Positions 12,839 to 20,920 of a DNA stretch of 33,023 nt are shown in pieces. Origin of the DNA: a virus. Numbering within the stretch: the first letter of the stretch is position 1; each line of letters begins with the position of its first letter. The notes below the pieces were generated by a model. The model saw only the letters and a program-made list of their open reading frames with translations. It was not told where the DNA came from and made no database searches. Where the stretch lies: positions 1 to 33,023 of IMG/VR virus record IMGVR_UViG_3300025687_000177; one strand, written 5' to 3'. The position numbers were made by a program, and so were the translations under genes.

Positions 12839-14037
12839 TGTCGAACCTCTACCCCACCACGTTCCAGGGCCGCCTGCGTGAGTTCCACGTCGGCATGGCT
12901 GCCGGCACCAAGCACTGCGACCGGGTCGACGGCGTCGCCTCGACCCCGCAGAGCAGGCAGGTCGACACCCTCGTCGTCGACAACGCCGTCGCGAGCACCG
13001 CGTACACCTTCACCTTCGAGGGCGTGGCCTACACGTACACCTCGGCCTCGGGCTCGCCCACGAAGGCGGAGATCGCGGAGGGCATCCGCGACCTCGCCAT
13101 GTCGAAGAGCGCCATCGCCACCAAGGCGACGGTGACCTTCGCCAGCGACACCGTGACCTTCACGGCGGTCTTCGCGGGCACGGCCTACGCGTTCACGCTG
13201 ACCGAGTCGGACGCCAACCTGACCCACGCCACCACGGCCGCCGCCGATGCCTCGGGCATCACCTTCGGCCGGGCGGTGGTCAGCCGCGGCTACCCCACCG
13301 CCGCGAACAGCAACGCCCGCAACGACAGCCAGGAGCAGTTCGCCCAGGCGAGCACCGCCAACCTGGTCGCGCAGGCGGACGTGTGGACCCTGGCCGATCC
13401 GAGTTCGGGTGACGTCTTCGCGTCGATCTCGATTCGGGGCGTCGAGGCCGCCGACCTCGCCGTCTCGGTCGCCTACGACACCGACCTCGGCACCACCATC
13501 GCCGCGCTGGACGCCGCACTGGACCAGGCGCTGGCCGACAACGGCTGGGACGCCTACATCACCATCACCTCGGACGCCACCACGATCACGGCCACGGCCA
13601 CGTTCGCGGGCGTCGACTTCGACTTCAAGGTCGGCTCCGAGGCGACGGCGGCCCACAGCAAGTCCAGCAACAAGGGCTGGGTCAGCGGCTCGAGCGCCTA
13701 CACCTCGTTCTTCGACGCCTTCCGGGGCATGGCGAGGCGGGACTCGCGCATCCGCGCGACCTCGGTCGGCTCCGCGCCCACCGCCTACCCCGCCAACGAG
13801 CACGTCGTCTGCCTGCTCACCGGCGAGCTCGCCGTCTACAGCGGCGAGGCCGTCACGCTCGGCGGGCAGGTCTTCGTCGACCTGAACGTCGGCGCCACCG
13901 CCGGGCGCTTCTACGCCTCCGGCGCCGCTGGCCGCCTCCCGCTGCCGAAGGCGATGGCGCGCTGGCTGCGCACCGACAACAGCACCTCCGGCACCAGCGC
14001 GGTGTCGACCCTTGAGCTCAACCGGCTGACCGCCTGA
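12838..14037 (+). CDS. Virion structural protein with duplicated beta-domain (decoration-like), 399 aa
   Basis: ATG at 12838 overlaps the protease stop (TGATG). Position between protease and major capsid protein is typical of head decoration or cement proteins. The ends are capsid-like: the N-terminus MSNLYPTTFQGRLREFHVGM and the C-terminus GQVFVDLNVGATAGRFYASG. In the middle, two related segments of about 75-90 residues each have a helical stretch followed by VTFASDTVTFTAVFAG (about residue 99) and ITSDATTITATATFAG (about 243). They look like a tandem domain duplication, probably displayed on the surface. The decoration function is inferred from position and composition. Confidence 0.75.
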   Translation: MSNLYPTTFQGRLREFHVGMAAGTKHCDRVDGVASTPQSRQVDTLVVDNAVASTAYTFTFEGVAYTYTSASGSPTKAEIAEGIRDLAMSKSAIATKATVTFASDTVTFTAVFAGTAYAFTLTESDANLTHATTAAADASGITFGRAVVSRGYPTAANSNARNDSQEQFAQASTANLVAQADVWTLADPSSGDVFASISIRGVEAADLAVSVAYDTDLGTTIAALDAALDQALADNGWDAYITITSDATTITATATFAGVDFDFKVGSEATAAHSKSSNKGWVSGSSAYTSFFDAFRGMARRDSRIRATSVGSAPTAYPANEHVVCLLTGELAVYSGEAVTLGGQVFVDLNVGATAGRFYASGAAGRLPLPKAMARWLRTDNSTSGTSAVSTLELNRLTA

Positions 14038-14051
14038 GAGGACTGACCGTC

Positions 14052-15257
14052 ATGCCCCTTGGAATCATCGACGCGGGCGCCTGGGCCGCCAACGGAGGTC
14101 AGGGCGAAGCCCCGGTCTTCGGCCAGCAGGACCACTCCGGCTTCTACGCCGGTCTGGCCCGGGCCGCCCACTACGGCGCGCAGAACCCCGGAGCGGACAA
14201 CCAGCCCGCGACGACCCGCCTGACCCTCGACAGCATCTCGCGGCGCTTCCTCCACGCCGTCCAGCCTACGCTGGGCGCGGAGCGCATCCTCGCCATGTCC
14301 CTCGGGGACGTGAAGAACGCGCTGGACTCGTTCTCGCCCGTCGGTGGGGCCTCCATCAACGTGAACGACTTCGTGCAGGTCTTCGCGGAGGTCATCAACG
14401 AGCCTCGCACCCAACTGACGTTCACGTCGCTGTTCCCGGCCGCGCAGAGCATCCGCGAGGACGCACGCGAGTTCGAGATCCGCGCCGAGTACGTGGCCGG
14501 TGCGGCGCGCATCTGGTACGGCGGCGACGACCTGCAGGTCGCCAGCCACTCGCGCGAGTCCGAGCGCCGGCCGATCCGCACGATCGCCGCGGCAGTCAAG
14601 CTCGACACCTTCGACCGCCAGTGGGAGAGCACGCTGGGCATCGACGCGTGGGCCACGGACATGCGCACGCAGTTGCGCGCCATGGACGAGCTCTCGGAGG
14701 CCATCTTTTGGGAGGGCGCCGAGGAGCACGGGCTGTACGGCCTCATGAACCTGCCGGGTCAGCCCCGCCAGGAGGTCACGGGCATCACCTTCGGCGCCAA
14801 CCTGAGCACGGTGAGCGACTTCGACGCCGCGAAGAACGCCATCCTCGGCGTCCTGCAGTCGCAGTACCTCACCCACCTCGGCCGGGCGGGCAACCCCGAC
14901 ACGGTCATCGGCTCGCCGCGCTTCCTCACCTACATGAGGAGCCAGGTGCACCCGGAGCAGCCCAACCTGACCCTGTTCGCTGCGGTGAACGCGGTCATGC
15001 CGGGCCTGACCTGGCGCGAGGACCCCTACATGACCGGCAACGGTCCGGGCGGCCTCGACGTCATGGTCATCGGCAACAGCGCCGACTTCCCCGAGTACAT
15101 CCTGCCCGGCGGTATCAAGGCCACGCCCATCATCCCCGAGGGCTGGGGCTTCATGATCAAGCAGGCCATGTGGCGTCGCATCGGCGGCCTCCGCATGCGC
15201 CCGATGGGCAAGATCCGCACCCTGATCGCCTACGTCGACTGCACCTACGGCAGCTGA
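14052..15257 (+). CDS. Major capsid protein, DUF2184-like (HK97 fold), 401 aa
   Basis: This is expected to be the main shell subunit. The start has GAGGACTG upstream, 14 bp after the previous stop. Features include VFAEVINEPRTQLTFTSLFP, then the long central helix region DRQWESTLGIDAWATDMRTQ, LMNLPGQPRQEVTG, the repeat GSPRFLTYMRSQ, and a C-terminal VMVIGNSADFPEYILPGGIK with RRIGGLRMRPMGKIRTL. These fit DUF2184-type capsid proteins of myoviruses. The strong terminator after it fits a highly expressed unit (protease, decoration, capsid). Confidence 0.88.
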   Translation: MPLGIIDAGAWAANGGQGEAPVFGQQDHSGFYAGLARAAHYGAQNPGADNQPATTRLTLDSISRRFLHAVQPTLGAERILAMSLGDVKNALDSFSPVGGASINVNDFVQVFAEVINEPRTQLTFTSLFPAAQSIREDAREFEIRAEYVAGAARIWYGGDDLQVASHSRESERRPIRTIAAAVKLDTFDRQWESTLGIDAWATDMRTQLRAMDELSEAIFWEGAEEHGLYGLMNLPGQPRQEVTGITFGANLSTVSDFDAAKNAILGVLQSQYLTHLGRAGNPDTVIGSPRFLTYMRSQVHPEQPNLTLFAAVNAVMPGLTWREDPYMTGNGPGGLDVMVIGNSADFPEYILPGGIKATPIIPEGWGFMIKQAMWRRIGGLRMRPMGKIRTLIAYVDCTYGS

Positions 15258-15280
15258 TCGGGCGGGCCCGGCGCCCACAC

Positions 15281-15324
15281 CAAGCAAAGGCCCCGTTCGT
15301 TGACTCGGACGGGGCCTTTGCTTG
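15281..15324 (+). terminator. Strong terminator after the capsid gene
   Basis: A perfect 16-bp stem, CAAGCAAAGGCCCCGT and its complement, with a 12-nt loop. The arm ends in CTTTGCTTG. It closes the 11648-15257 unit. Confidence 0.9.
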
Positions 15325-15344
15325 TCGGGGAACCGCAGCAGCAC

Positions 15345-15350
15345 TAGGCT
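15345..15350 (+). promoter_or_regulatory. -10 box TAGGCT for the 110-aa gene
   Basis: TAGGCT lies about 21 bases before the ATG at 15372, with AGGAGG in the short leader. So this unit has a promoter and a normal ribosome binding site rather than a leaderless start. Confidence 0.5.
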
Positions 15351-15371
15351 ACGACACGAAAGGAGGGCGAC

Positions 15372-15704
15372 ATGCCCAAGAAGAAGACCGACGAGACCGC
15401 CGAGGCCAGCAGCGACGGCGCGGAGAAGACCGACACCCCCACCACGACCACCACCCCCAAGGACCTGGTCGAGATCACCAACCACACGGCGGCGGAGCTC
15501 CGCTTCCGCTACGAGCTCGACGGCCAGAAGGGCGGCGTGGACATCGAGGGCAACACCTACCGCGCCGCGGCCAACCGCGCCGTCGTGCACCGCCGGGTCT
15601 ACGACGCCATCAAGACGGGCAAGGCGTTCTCGGCGCTGCGGGCCGAGAACGTCAAGGACCGCAACAAGGGCCTCGAGGTCCGCGCCGTCGGGAGCGTGGT
15701 CTAG
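15372..15704 (+). CDS. Hypothetical virion-region protein, 110 aa
   Basis: ATG at 15372 follows AGGAGG with ideal spacing. The N-terminal 30 residues are disordered and charged (MPKKKTDETAEASSDGAEK, then a Thr-run). The rest is a small folded domain (DLVEITNHTAAELRFRYELD; NTYRAAANRAVVHRRVYDAI). It stands alone between two terminators and downstream of the capsid gene, as head accessory genes often do. No family is recognised. Confidence 0.75.
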   Translation: MPKKKTDETAEASSDGAEKTDTPTTTTTPKDLVEITNHTAAELRFRYELDGQKGGVDIEGNTYRAAANRAVVHRRVYDAIKTGKAFSALRAENVKDRNKGLEVRAVGSVV

Positions 15705-15713
15705 ACCCCACAA

Positions 15714-15784
15714 GAGAGGGGCGCCACATGGCGCCGCCTGGGTGGATCGACCGCTGAGGGGTTCGAGTCCCCTCCCTCTAACCA
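15714..15784 (+). tRNA. Degenerate tRNA-like element with encoded CCA
   Basis: The 3' half is a normal tRNA: T arm AGGGG-TTCGAGT-CCCCT (15757-15773), acceptor strand CCCTCTA (15774-15780), A, then CCA. The 5' strand GAGAGGG (15714-15720) pairs at six of seven positions. The space between (36 nt) is too short and gives a D-arm-like GCC-ACAT-GGC but no normal anticodon stem-loop. It may be a decayed tRNA, a tRNA-like 3' structure or an attachment-site remnant. I do not assign an amino acid. Confidence 0.5.
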
Positions 15785-15791
15785 CACACAG

Positions 15792-15816
15792 CGCCGCCCC
15801 CACACCGGGGGCGGCG
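15792..15816 (+). terminator. Terminator hairpin CGCCGCCCCC-ACACC-GGGGGCGGCG
   Basis: A perfect 10-bp stem with a 5-nt loop followed by TTGCTCGTTCT. It lies just after the tRNA-like element and before the next promoter. Confidence 0.8.
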
Positions 15817-15833
15817 TTGCTCGTTCTGCGTGC

Positions 15834-15839
15834 TACGCT
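15834..15839 (+). promoter_or_regulatory. Leaderless-type -10 box TACGCT (neck unit)
   Basis: TACGCT exactly six bases before the ATG at 15846. Confidence 0.62.
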
Positions 15840-15845
15840 CGGCGC

Positions 15846-16238
15846 ATGGCTACCGCAGACCTCTTCCGCGAGCTCGGCCCGGAGTACGCCGCCTTGGCGG
15901 ACGACGTCATCGAGCCGTGGCTCACTCGCGCTGGCATCCGCATCGACGCGGATTTCAACGGCGCCTACCGCAACGACGCCGTGGCGCTGCTCGCGCTGCA
16001 CCTCTACACGATGGCGCAGCCTGCGAGCGCGGGGGGCGGCGGAGGCGTGGGCGGTGTCGTCGCCCGCCGGCGTGCGCGCAACTGGGAGATCGCTTACGCG
16101 CAGGGCGGCGCGTCGTCGTCCACGGGCGGGGACTCGTTCGAGCAGACGTCCTACGGCCGCCAGTACCTTGAGCTCCTCCACATCGCGGGCATGGGCGCCC
16201 CCCAGGGGCTGTTCCCGAGCACCGTGGTGCTGCTGTAG
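15846..16238 (+). CDS. Head-tail connector, DUF4054-like, 130 aa
   Basis: The sequence begins MATADLFRELGPEYAALADD, continues VIEPWLTRAGIRID and AVALLALHLYTMAQ, and ends LLHIAGMGAPQGLFPSTVVL. This helical layout, with an AxxLLAxHLxT core and a Gly-rich loop (residues 61-70), fits DUF4054-type connector proteins found right after the capsid gene. It would dock under the portal ring. The start follows a leaderless-type box. Confidence 0.8.
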   Translation: MATADLFRELGPEYAALADDVIEPWLTRAGIRIDADFNGAYRNDAVALLALHLYTMAQPASAGGGGGVGGVVARRRARNWEIAYAQGGASSSTGGDSFEQTSYGRQYLELLHIAGMGAPQGLFPSTVVLL

Positions 16239-16287
16239 GGCGGGTCGGAAGGCCCGCGGGCCCAACGGCCTCCGGTTCGGAGACACC

Positions 16288-16824
16288 ATGTCCGGCATCA
16301 AGCTCGAGTGGAAGGACGAGGGTTGGGCCCAGTTCATGGCCGACCTCGAGCGGGTCGGCAACGCCGGACTGCACGTCGGCATCGACGAGAAGGACCAGCA
16401 CCCGAGCGGCAGGCAGACCGCCGCCATCGCGGCCTGGAACGAGTACGGTACGGAGGTCAACCACCAGGGCCGACCCATCCCGGAGCGCCCCGCCTTCCGC
16501 ACCACCGTGCGTAGGGAGCAGCCCCGCCTGGCGAGACGGATGGCTGAGGCCGTCAAGGGCGTGCTAGGCGGGCGGGAGAACCTTGAGGGGGCGTTGCAGG
16601 AGATCGGGGACGACCTCGTGCAGAGCCTTCGGGAAGCTGTGCAGGACTGGGCCGTGCCGCCCAACGCCGCTCGCACGATCAAGCGGAAGGGTGAGAACAA
16701 CCCCCTCGTCGAGACGAAGCACCTGCAGAGCGCCATCCAGGCCAAGGTCGACGGCGCTGCGAAGGTTGACCCTCGCGGGCGCGGCTCGAAGCTCCGCGAC
16801 CCGCTGACGGGCCGGTTCGTCTAA
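16288..16824 (+). CDS. Neck/tail completion protein, HK97 gp10-like, 178 aa
   Basis: The start is ATG 16288 with CGGAG upstream; the same frame stays open far upstream but without coding character. Residues 29-75 read LHVGIDEKDQHPSG, AAIAAWNEYGTE and IPERPAFRTT. The pattern IAxxNEYGTxxxxIPxRPFxR is typical of phage virion morphogenesis (gp10-like) neck proteins. A helical middle follows, and the C-terminus ends RDPLTGRFV. It forms one unit with the connector gene before it. Confidence 0.82.
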   Translation: MSGIKLEWKDEGWAQFMADLERVGNAGLHVGIDEKDQHPSGRQTAAIAAWNEYGTEVNHQGRPIPERPAFRTTVRREQPRLARRMAEAVKGVLGGRENLEGALQEIGDDLVQSLREAVQDWAVPPNAARTIKRKGENNPLVETKHLQSAIQAKVDGAAKVDPRGRGSKLRDPLTGRFV

Positions 16825-16856
16825 CCGCAGAGGGCTGGTTCACCGCCCCCCTACCG

Positions 16857-17309
16857 TCAGTCCAGCGACCCCACTGACAGGCGCCCCATGTAGGCGAGCA
16901 TGTCGAAGGTCTTCGGCTCCACGACCGCGATGGAGGGCTCTTCGTCCTCCTCGTACAGCACCTCGGCCTCGCAGGGCTCCGAGACCATGTAGGGGAGCAC
17001 GTCCTCAAGGAACTGCTGGATCTCGCCCTCGTAGTTCTTGAGCGAGCAGCACACGTTCCAGACGCGCCCGTCCAGGTCGCATGCGTTGTCCTCCCAGTCG
17101 TCGGGCATGTACAGGACGATGCCGAAGGGGACGCAGTCGGCTCGGCCCACGAAGGCCCACCTCCGCAGCCAGGGGAGGTGGTTGTGCTCCTTGAGCGCGT
17201 GGAACCACCTACGCCCGGTCCAGGCGGGCGCGCTGTTCAGGGACTTCACCACCGACAGGCCCTCGTCGTTGAGGGTCACCTTGAAGCGCAGGCCGGTGTA
17301 CATGCCCAT
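16857..17309 (-). CDS. Conserved phage hypothetical protein, 150 aa
   Basis: ATG at 17309 lies one base past the stop of the upstream leftward gene, with AAGGGGG upstream. The start MGMYTGLRFKVTLNDEGL matches a widespread type of phage protein beginning MGMYTEL; function unknown to me. It has WFHALKEHNHLPWLRR in the middle and an acidic C-terminus. It belongs to a leftward island within the virion module. Confidence 0.78.
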   Translation of the reverse strand: MGMYTGLRFKVTLNDEGLSVVKSLNSAPAWTGRRWFHALKEHNHLPWLRRWAFVGRADCVPFGIVLYMPDDWEDNACDLDGRVWNVCCSLKNYEGEIQQFLEDVLPYMVSEPCEAEVLYEEDEEPSIAVVEPKTFDMLAYMGRLSVGSLD

Positions 17310-17310
17310 G

Positions 17311-17681
17311 TCAGGCCCCCTTGCCGGACCCGAGGCAGCCCATGGCCGACAACCGGTCGTGGTACTTGTGGGTCATGTCGTTCTCCGCTTCGGCTAGGAC
17401 GCCCTGGGCGTCCAAGCACGCAGCGAGCACACCGAGCGCTTGCTGCTGGGTGTCGACGGGTTGGGCCACGCCGTAGGTGAGCGCCCCGAAGCACTCGAAC
17501 ATGGTCGAGTCCACGATGTCGCACAGCCTCATGTACCCCCTCACGGCTTCCTTGCGCACCTGGGACGCGTTGCGGAGCTCCTTGAGTGCCTGACGCGCTC
17601 GCTGCTCGGCCTCGGTCGGTACGTCGGTGAGCGGGTCGGTCTTGTCGTTGGTCGCCCCGCCGGGGTGGTGTCGTCGTTCAT
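17311..17681 (-). pseudogene. Helical protein with a frame change near its start
   Basis: The promoter-proximal start is ATG at 17681 with AAGGAGA upstream, reading MNDDTTPAG. The protein-like frame that ends at 17311 is a different one. Adding one C in the CCCC run at about codon 7 would give MNDDTTPGGATNDKTDPLTD and then a helical protein (EAEQRARQALKELRNASQVR; CDIVDSTMFECFGALTYGVA), about 124 residues. No ATG or GTG with a ribosome binding site lies early in the protein-like frame. A sequencing error, real mutation or -1 frameshift are all possible. No family is recognised. Confidence 0.65.
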
Positions 17682-17699
17682 GGTGTCTCCTTCCCAGCA

Positions 17700-17705
17700 A
17701 GGCTA
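17700..17705 (-). promoter_or_regulatory. -10 box TAGCCT, leftward, with shared leader
   Basis: Read on the - strand, TAGCCT is followed by TTGCTGGGAAGGAGACACC and the ATG at 17681. The box and leader are nearly identical to those of the DUF3310 gene (27104-27079). Confidence 0.6.
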
Positions 17706-17718
17706 GGGTGCGCGCTGC

Positions 17719-17724
17719 TAGTCT
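17719..17724 (+). promoter_or_regulatory. Leaderless-type -10 box TAGTCT
   Basis: TAGTCT exactly six bases before the ATG at 17731. It is divergent from the leftward box only 14 bp away. Confidence 0.65.
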
Positions 17725-17730
17725 GACCAC

Positions 17731-18105
17731 ATGATCTTCAACCGCACGCTCACGTACTACCGCTACGGCGCGGCCGTGCCCAACGCGCAGGGCGGGGACG
17801 ACTACCCCTCTCCGACCACAGGCACGTTCGTGGCGTCGGTGCAGCGCCCTGCTCGGCCGCTGATGCGCGAGTGGCTGCGCGTTCGGGACCAGGCGGGCAT
17901 TCGCACCGACGACGCGTGGTACGTGGACACCGCGACCGACCTCCGCACCTTCAACGAGCCCGCCGGTGTGCCCGCCGACCGCGTCGACATCGTGGACGAG
18001 CTCGGCAACACGCTGACCTACGAGGTCTGCTCGTCGCAGGCGGTCGAGGGCCCGATCCCGCACTGGGAGTGCATCGTCTGCCGCGTGGCCGAGGGCAAGC
18101 AGTGA
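17731..18105 (+). CDS. Putative head-tail/tail completion protein, 124 aa
   Basis: The sequence starts MIFNRTLTYYRYGAAVPNAQ and contains FVASVQRPARPLMREWLRVR and an acidic middle, with VDIVDELGNTLTYEVCSSQA near the end. Position between the neck protein and the terminator-like protein fits a head-closure or tail-adaptor role, inferred from gene order only. Its stop overlaps the next GTG (GTGA). It opens the sheath-tube unit and follows a leaderless-type box. Confidence 0.7.
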   Translation: MIFNRTLTYYRYGAAVPNAQGGDDYPSPTTGTFVASVQRPARPLMREWLRVRDQAGIRTDDAWYVDTATDLRTFNEPAGVPADRVDIVDELGNTLTYEVCSSQAVEGPIPHWECIVCRVAEGKQ

Positions 18106-18647
18106 GCATCCGCAACGACCTGGTGCAGGCCGCCCGCACGTGGCTGAAGGCCGCCGCGACCCTGACCGACGCGCAGGTCAAGGACGCGCACCGCGCCTTC
18201 CAGGTGCCCCAGGGGGACTACCTCGTCGTGCGCTGCCTCACGCCGGGGCGCCTGCTCACGCTCTCCCCCGAGAAGGAGTACGTCGACAACGCGGGCACCA
18301 TGCAGGTCGTGGTCGGCGGCAAGTACGAAGCCGACCTAGCCGTGCAAGCGTTCGGGGACAGCGCCCTGGACTGGCTCGAGGACGCCCGGCTGGCCCTCGC
18401 CACGTGGTCGATGATGGACACCACCCACGCCGAGGGCGTCGCGTTCCTGGCGGGCGACGTCGTCTCCCTGAACGAGCTCATGCCCGCCACCGTGCAGCCC
18501 CGGGCCGTGATGGACGTGAAGGCGTGGTACAGGGTCCGTAGGGCCCCGGAGACCGTCGTGCAACTCGAATCGGTTGACCTGGGCCTGACCATCAACGAGA
18601 CTGGCGGTGCACCCCTGACGGTGTCCAGCACGCTCCCCCTCCCGTAG
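18102..18647 (+). CDS. Tail terminator/neck protein, gp12-like (LIC_12616 type), 181 aa
   Basis: The GTG at 18102 overlaps the upstream stop. The C-terminal part has LNELMPATVQPRAVMDVKAW followed by ETVVQLESVDLGLTI, resembling the RAVFDVxFxxxxxVxxxxxxIExVE pattern of phage neck terminator proteins that cap the tail tube next to the sheath gene. The N-terminus begins SIRNDLVQAARTWLKAAATL. Position directly before the sheath supports the call. Confidence 0.72.
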   Translation: MSIRNDLVQAARTWLKAAATLTDAQVKDAHRAFQVPQGDYLVVRCLTPGRLLTLSPEKEYVDNAGTMQVVVGGKYEADLAVQAFGDSALDWLEDARLALATWSMMDTTHAEGVAFLAGDVVSLNELMPATVQPRAVMDVKAWYRVRRAPETVVQLESVDLGLTINETGGAPLTVSSTLPLP

Positions 18648-18670
18648 CCCCCGACGAGGCTCTTCGACGC

Positions 18671-19738
18671 ATGGCCACCAACCTCGCCCCCCTGCTCCAC
18701 ACGTTCAACATCAACCTGGCTGCGGCGTCGCTGACGCCGGAGGGCTTCGGTCTCCTGACCATGCTCGTCGACCAGGCCCAGGGCACGGGCAACGACCTGG
18801 GTTCGGGCACCCCCCGCTACGTGGAGATCACCACGCTCGCGGCGGCGCAGGCCCTGCGGACGGCCAGCTACATCTCCGCTGAGGTGCTGGCGCTCATCAC
18901 GCCGGTGTTCGACGCAGGCATGCCTCGCTCGAGCCGGGGCATCCGGCTCGTCCGCGTGGACACCGCTGCGGGAACCCCGGAGACCTACTCCGACGCTTAC
19001 ACCATCTACGACGGGCTCGGCCTCTCGAACGTGTGGGCCATCCTCACGGACAGCCGCGTCCCCTCGGTCATGGCCGCGCTGGCGGCCACGGTCGAGAGCA
19101 CCGGCAAGCACGTCTACTTCATCCAGGACGACGACGGCGACTGGGTAACCACCGGCGGCGTGCCCTCCGCGTTCACCGGCCTAGTCGAGTACGAGCGCCT
19201 CGTCGTGGTCAGCAACGACACCGACACCGACCCCAGCGATGTCGCCTGGGTCGCCAACCGCACCGCGTGGAACGTGGACGAGGTCAGCGTCGGCTGGGGC
19301 TGCAAGCTCTACGGCATCACCGGCCCGGCCACCGACCTGACCCAGGCCGAGGCGGGCTTCGCCTTCACCAACAACGCCAACATCATCGGCGCTTACGGTG
19401 CGACGGACTACTTCATCCGCAAGGGCGTGAACATCTCCGGCACGCAGGTCAAGGTCCTGCTCAGCCGGGACGTGCTACGCGCCCGCATCGACGAGGACGT
19501 GCAGAACCTCGTCGTCTCCCTCAGCGGGCAGGGCCTGTTCGTGCCCGCCAACCAGGACGGCGTCGACATGATCCTGGGCCTGGTCACCAACCGCCTCGAG
19601 CGCATGAGCCGGGCGGGACACTTCGACTCCTACGCGACGCCCACCGCCTCGGTGAGCGGCACCTCCATGACCGTCTCGGGCACCGCCAACGCTGCCAAGG
19701 AGACGATCTCCTACACCTTCAACTTCGACCTCACCTGA
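18671..19738 (+). CDS. Tail sheath protein, DUF3383-like, 355 aa
   Basis: This is expected to form the contractile outer tail layer. Features include GTPRYVEITTLAAAQALRTA, VRVDTAAGTPETYSDAYTI, a mid-region DPSDVAWVANRTAW, YGATDYFIRKGVNISGTQV, and the C-terminal DEDVQNLVVSLSGQG and MILGLVTNRLERMSRAGHFD. The late position of a conserved helix before the end fits DUF3383-type sheaths, which are shorter than T4-type. It sets the particle as a myovirus. No clear ribosome binding site or box is seen; the start is 23 bp after the previous stop. Confidence 0.85.
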   Translation: MATNLAPLLHTFNINLAAASLTPEGFGLLTMLVDQAQGTGNDLGSGTPRYVEITTLAAAQALRTASYISAEVLALITPVFDAGMPRSSRGIRLVRVDTAAGTPETYSDAYTIYDGLGLSNVWAILTDSRVPSVMAALAATVESTGKHVYFIQDDDGDWVTTGGVPSAFTGLVEYERLVVVSNDTDTDPSDVAWVANRTAWNVDEVSVGWGCKLYGITGPATDLTQAEAGFAFTNNANIIGAYGATDYFIRKGVNISGTQVKVLLSRDVLRARIDEDVQNLVVSLSGQGLFVPANQDGVDMILGLVTNRLERMSRAGHFDSYATPTASVSGTSMTVSGTANAAKETISYTFNFDLT

Positions 19739-19848
19739 TCGGCCACCGACCGCCCGGGGCCCCGACCGACAACAAGGCCACCGGCCGACCAGCCCCGACC
19801 AACCGCCCTTCGGCCACGAGGCCCTGACCGGCCACCCTGGAGCATTCG

Positions 19849-20310
19849 ATGCCCACGCCTCCGCAGACCCCCGTCACGCACAACCCGGCAGCGCACACCG
19901 TGTCCATCGGTGGCCTCCAGATCTTCGGGTTCGGTGAGCAGTCGGGCATCACCTACGAGCCCAAGACCCAGGCCGAGGTCACGAAGGGGATCGACGGCGC
20001 CGTCGCGGTGAACTTCCGCTCGGACAGCCGCCACCGCGAGGTGAGCATCACCGTCCTGAACGGCTCGATGGGCGCGAAGAACCTCGCCATCCAGCGGGCG
20101 GCCCAGGCCACGGTGCTGTCGGCGGGCGGGCGCATCGCCGCCAACAACTACCAGCACAACGACCCGCAGAAGGGCACGACCACCAACGCGGCCGTCGCCG
20201 TGTTCCTGGACGACCCGCAGGGCGGCCTCGAGCAGAACGCGGGGGAGCTCACCTTCAAGCTCTTCCTCATCAACACCACCGAGACACAGAACACCCTCGC
20301 GGTGGTCTGA
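19849..20310 (+). CDS. Tail tube protein, DUF3277-like, 153 aa
   Basis: ATG at 19849 with TGGAG upstream. The protein is beta-rich: HTVSIGGLQIFGFGEQSG, ITYEPKTQAEVTKGIDGAVA, SRHREVSITVLNGSMGAKNL and ELTFKLFLINTTETQNTLAV. This matches inner tail tube proteins that directly follow the sheath gene. Length 153 is normal for the family. Confidence 0.85.
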   Translation: MPTPPQTPVTHNPAAHTVSIGGLQIFGFGEQSGITYEPKTQAEVTKGIDGAVAVNFRSDSRHREVSITVLNGSMGAKNLAIQRAAQATVLSAGGRIAANNYQHNDPQKGTTTNAAVAVFLDDPQGGLEQNAGELTFKLFLINTTETQNTLAVV

Positions 20311-20389
20311 CGTCGCCCCGCCCGAGCGCGCATGAGGCGCGCGGGGCGCAGAACCCGGGGGCGGGGGCGCCCCCACCCGAGAGGGCACC

Positions 20390-20920
20390 ATGAGCGCGTT
20401 CAACTTCGAGTTCGTCTGCAAGGACGAGGACGGCAAGCAGCACACCTACAAGGGCCAGAAGCACTTCGTGGTCGACGGCTTCGAGCTCATGTCGCGCTGG
20501 AAGGCGATGGTGCTCCAGCCGCTCGCCTCGGCGTTCAACATCAGCGTGAAGGACCTCGACGTCGGCAAGATGCTCAAGGGCTCGGGCAGCGTCGAAGGCC
20601 GGATCACGGCGGGCGTGGACGGCGCCGCGGTAGGCGAGGCCATCAGCCGGGTGCTGACCTCCCCGAACGTCTTTGAGCTCTGCCGAAGCACCCTGAACCT
20701 CTGCCAGCGGGACGGGCAGGCCATCGTCAACGAGGCGCAGTTCGAACTCGCCTACCGCGGCAACTACGACGAGCTCCTCGCCGCCGCCTTCCTGGCCGCG
20801 AAGGCCAACGGTTTTTTCGGGCGGCTCGGTGGTCTGATCGACGGGCTGCCGAAGATCCTGGAAGCGGTGCAGAAGTCGGTCGACTCTTCGGGTTCGACGG
20901 AGAGCGACAGCGAGCAGTAG
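20390..20920 (+). CDS. Tail assembly chaperone, short form, 176 aa
   Basis: ATG at 20390 with GAGAGGG upstream. The protein reads FNFEFVCKDEDGKQHTYKG, then a helical core ending FELAYRGNYDELLAAAFLAA and KANGFFGRLGG. This is the pattern of tail assembly chaperones that coat the tape measure protein. Inside the gene the slippery sequence TTTTTTC (20812-20818) is in the right phase for a -1 frameshift into the downstream frame. The normal stop gives this short form. Confidence 0.85.
   Translation: MSAFNFEFVCKDEDGKQHTYKGQKHFVVDGFELMSRWKAMVLQPLASAFNISVKDLDVGKMLKGSGSVEGRITAGVDGAAVGEAISRVLTSPNVFELCRSTLNLCQRDGQAIVNEAQFELAYRGNYDELLAAAFLAAKANGFFGRLGGLIDGLPKILEAVQKSVDSSGSTESDSEQ
20812..20818 (+). promoter_or_regulatory. 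Slippery heptamer T TTT TTC for -1 frameshift
   Basis: In the zero frame it reads GGT TTT TTC, the canonical X XXY YYZ arrangement. The -1 frame is open from here to the TAG at 21115. Confidence 0.85.

Noticed and set aside
15322-16287. Long + strand open frame ahead of the neck protein
   Set aside because: It overlaps two supported units and a terminator and has Arg/Thr/Pro-rich shadow composition; only the part from ATG 16288 is coding.
13911-16745. Very long open frame on the - strand
   Set aside because: It runs antisense to the capsid and neck genes and has the composition of a GC-rich shadow frame.
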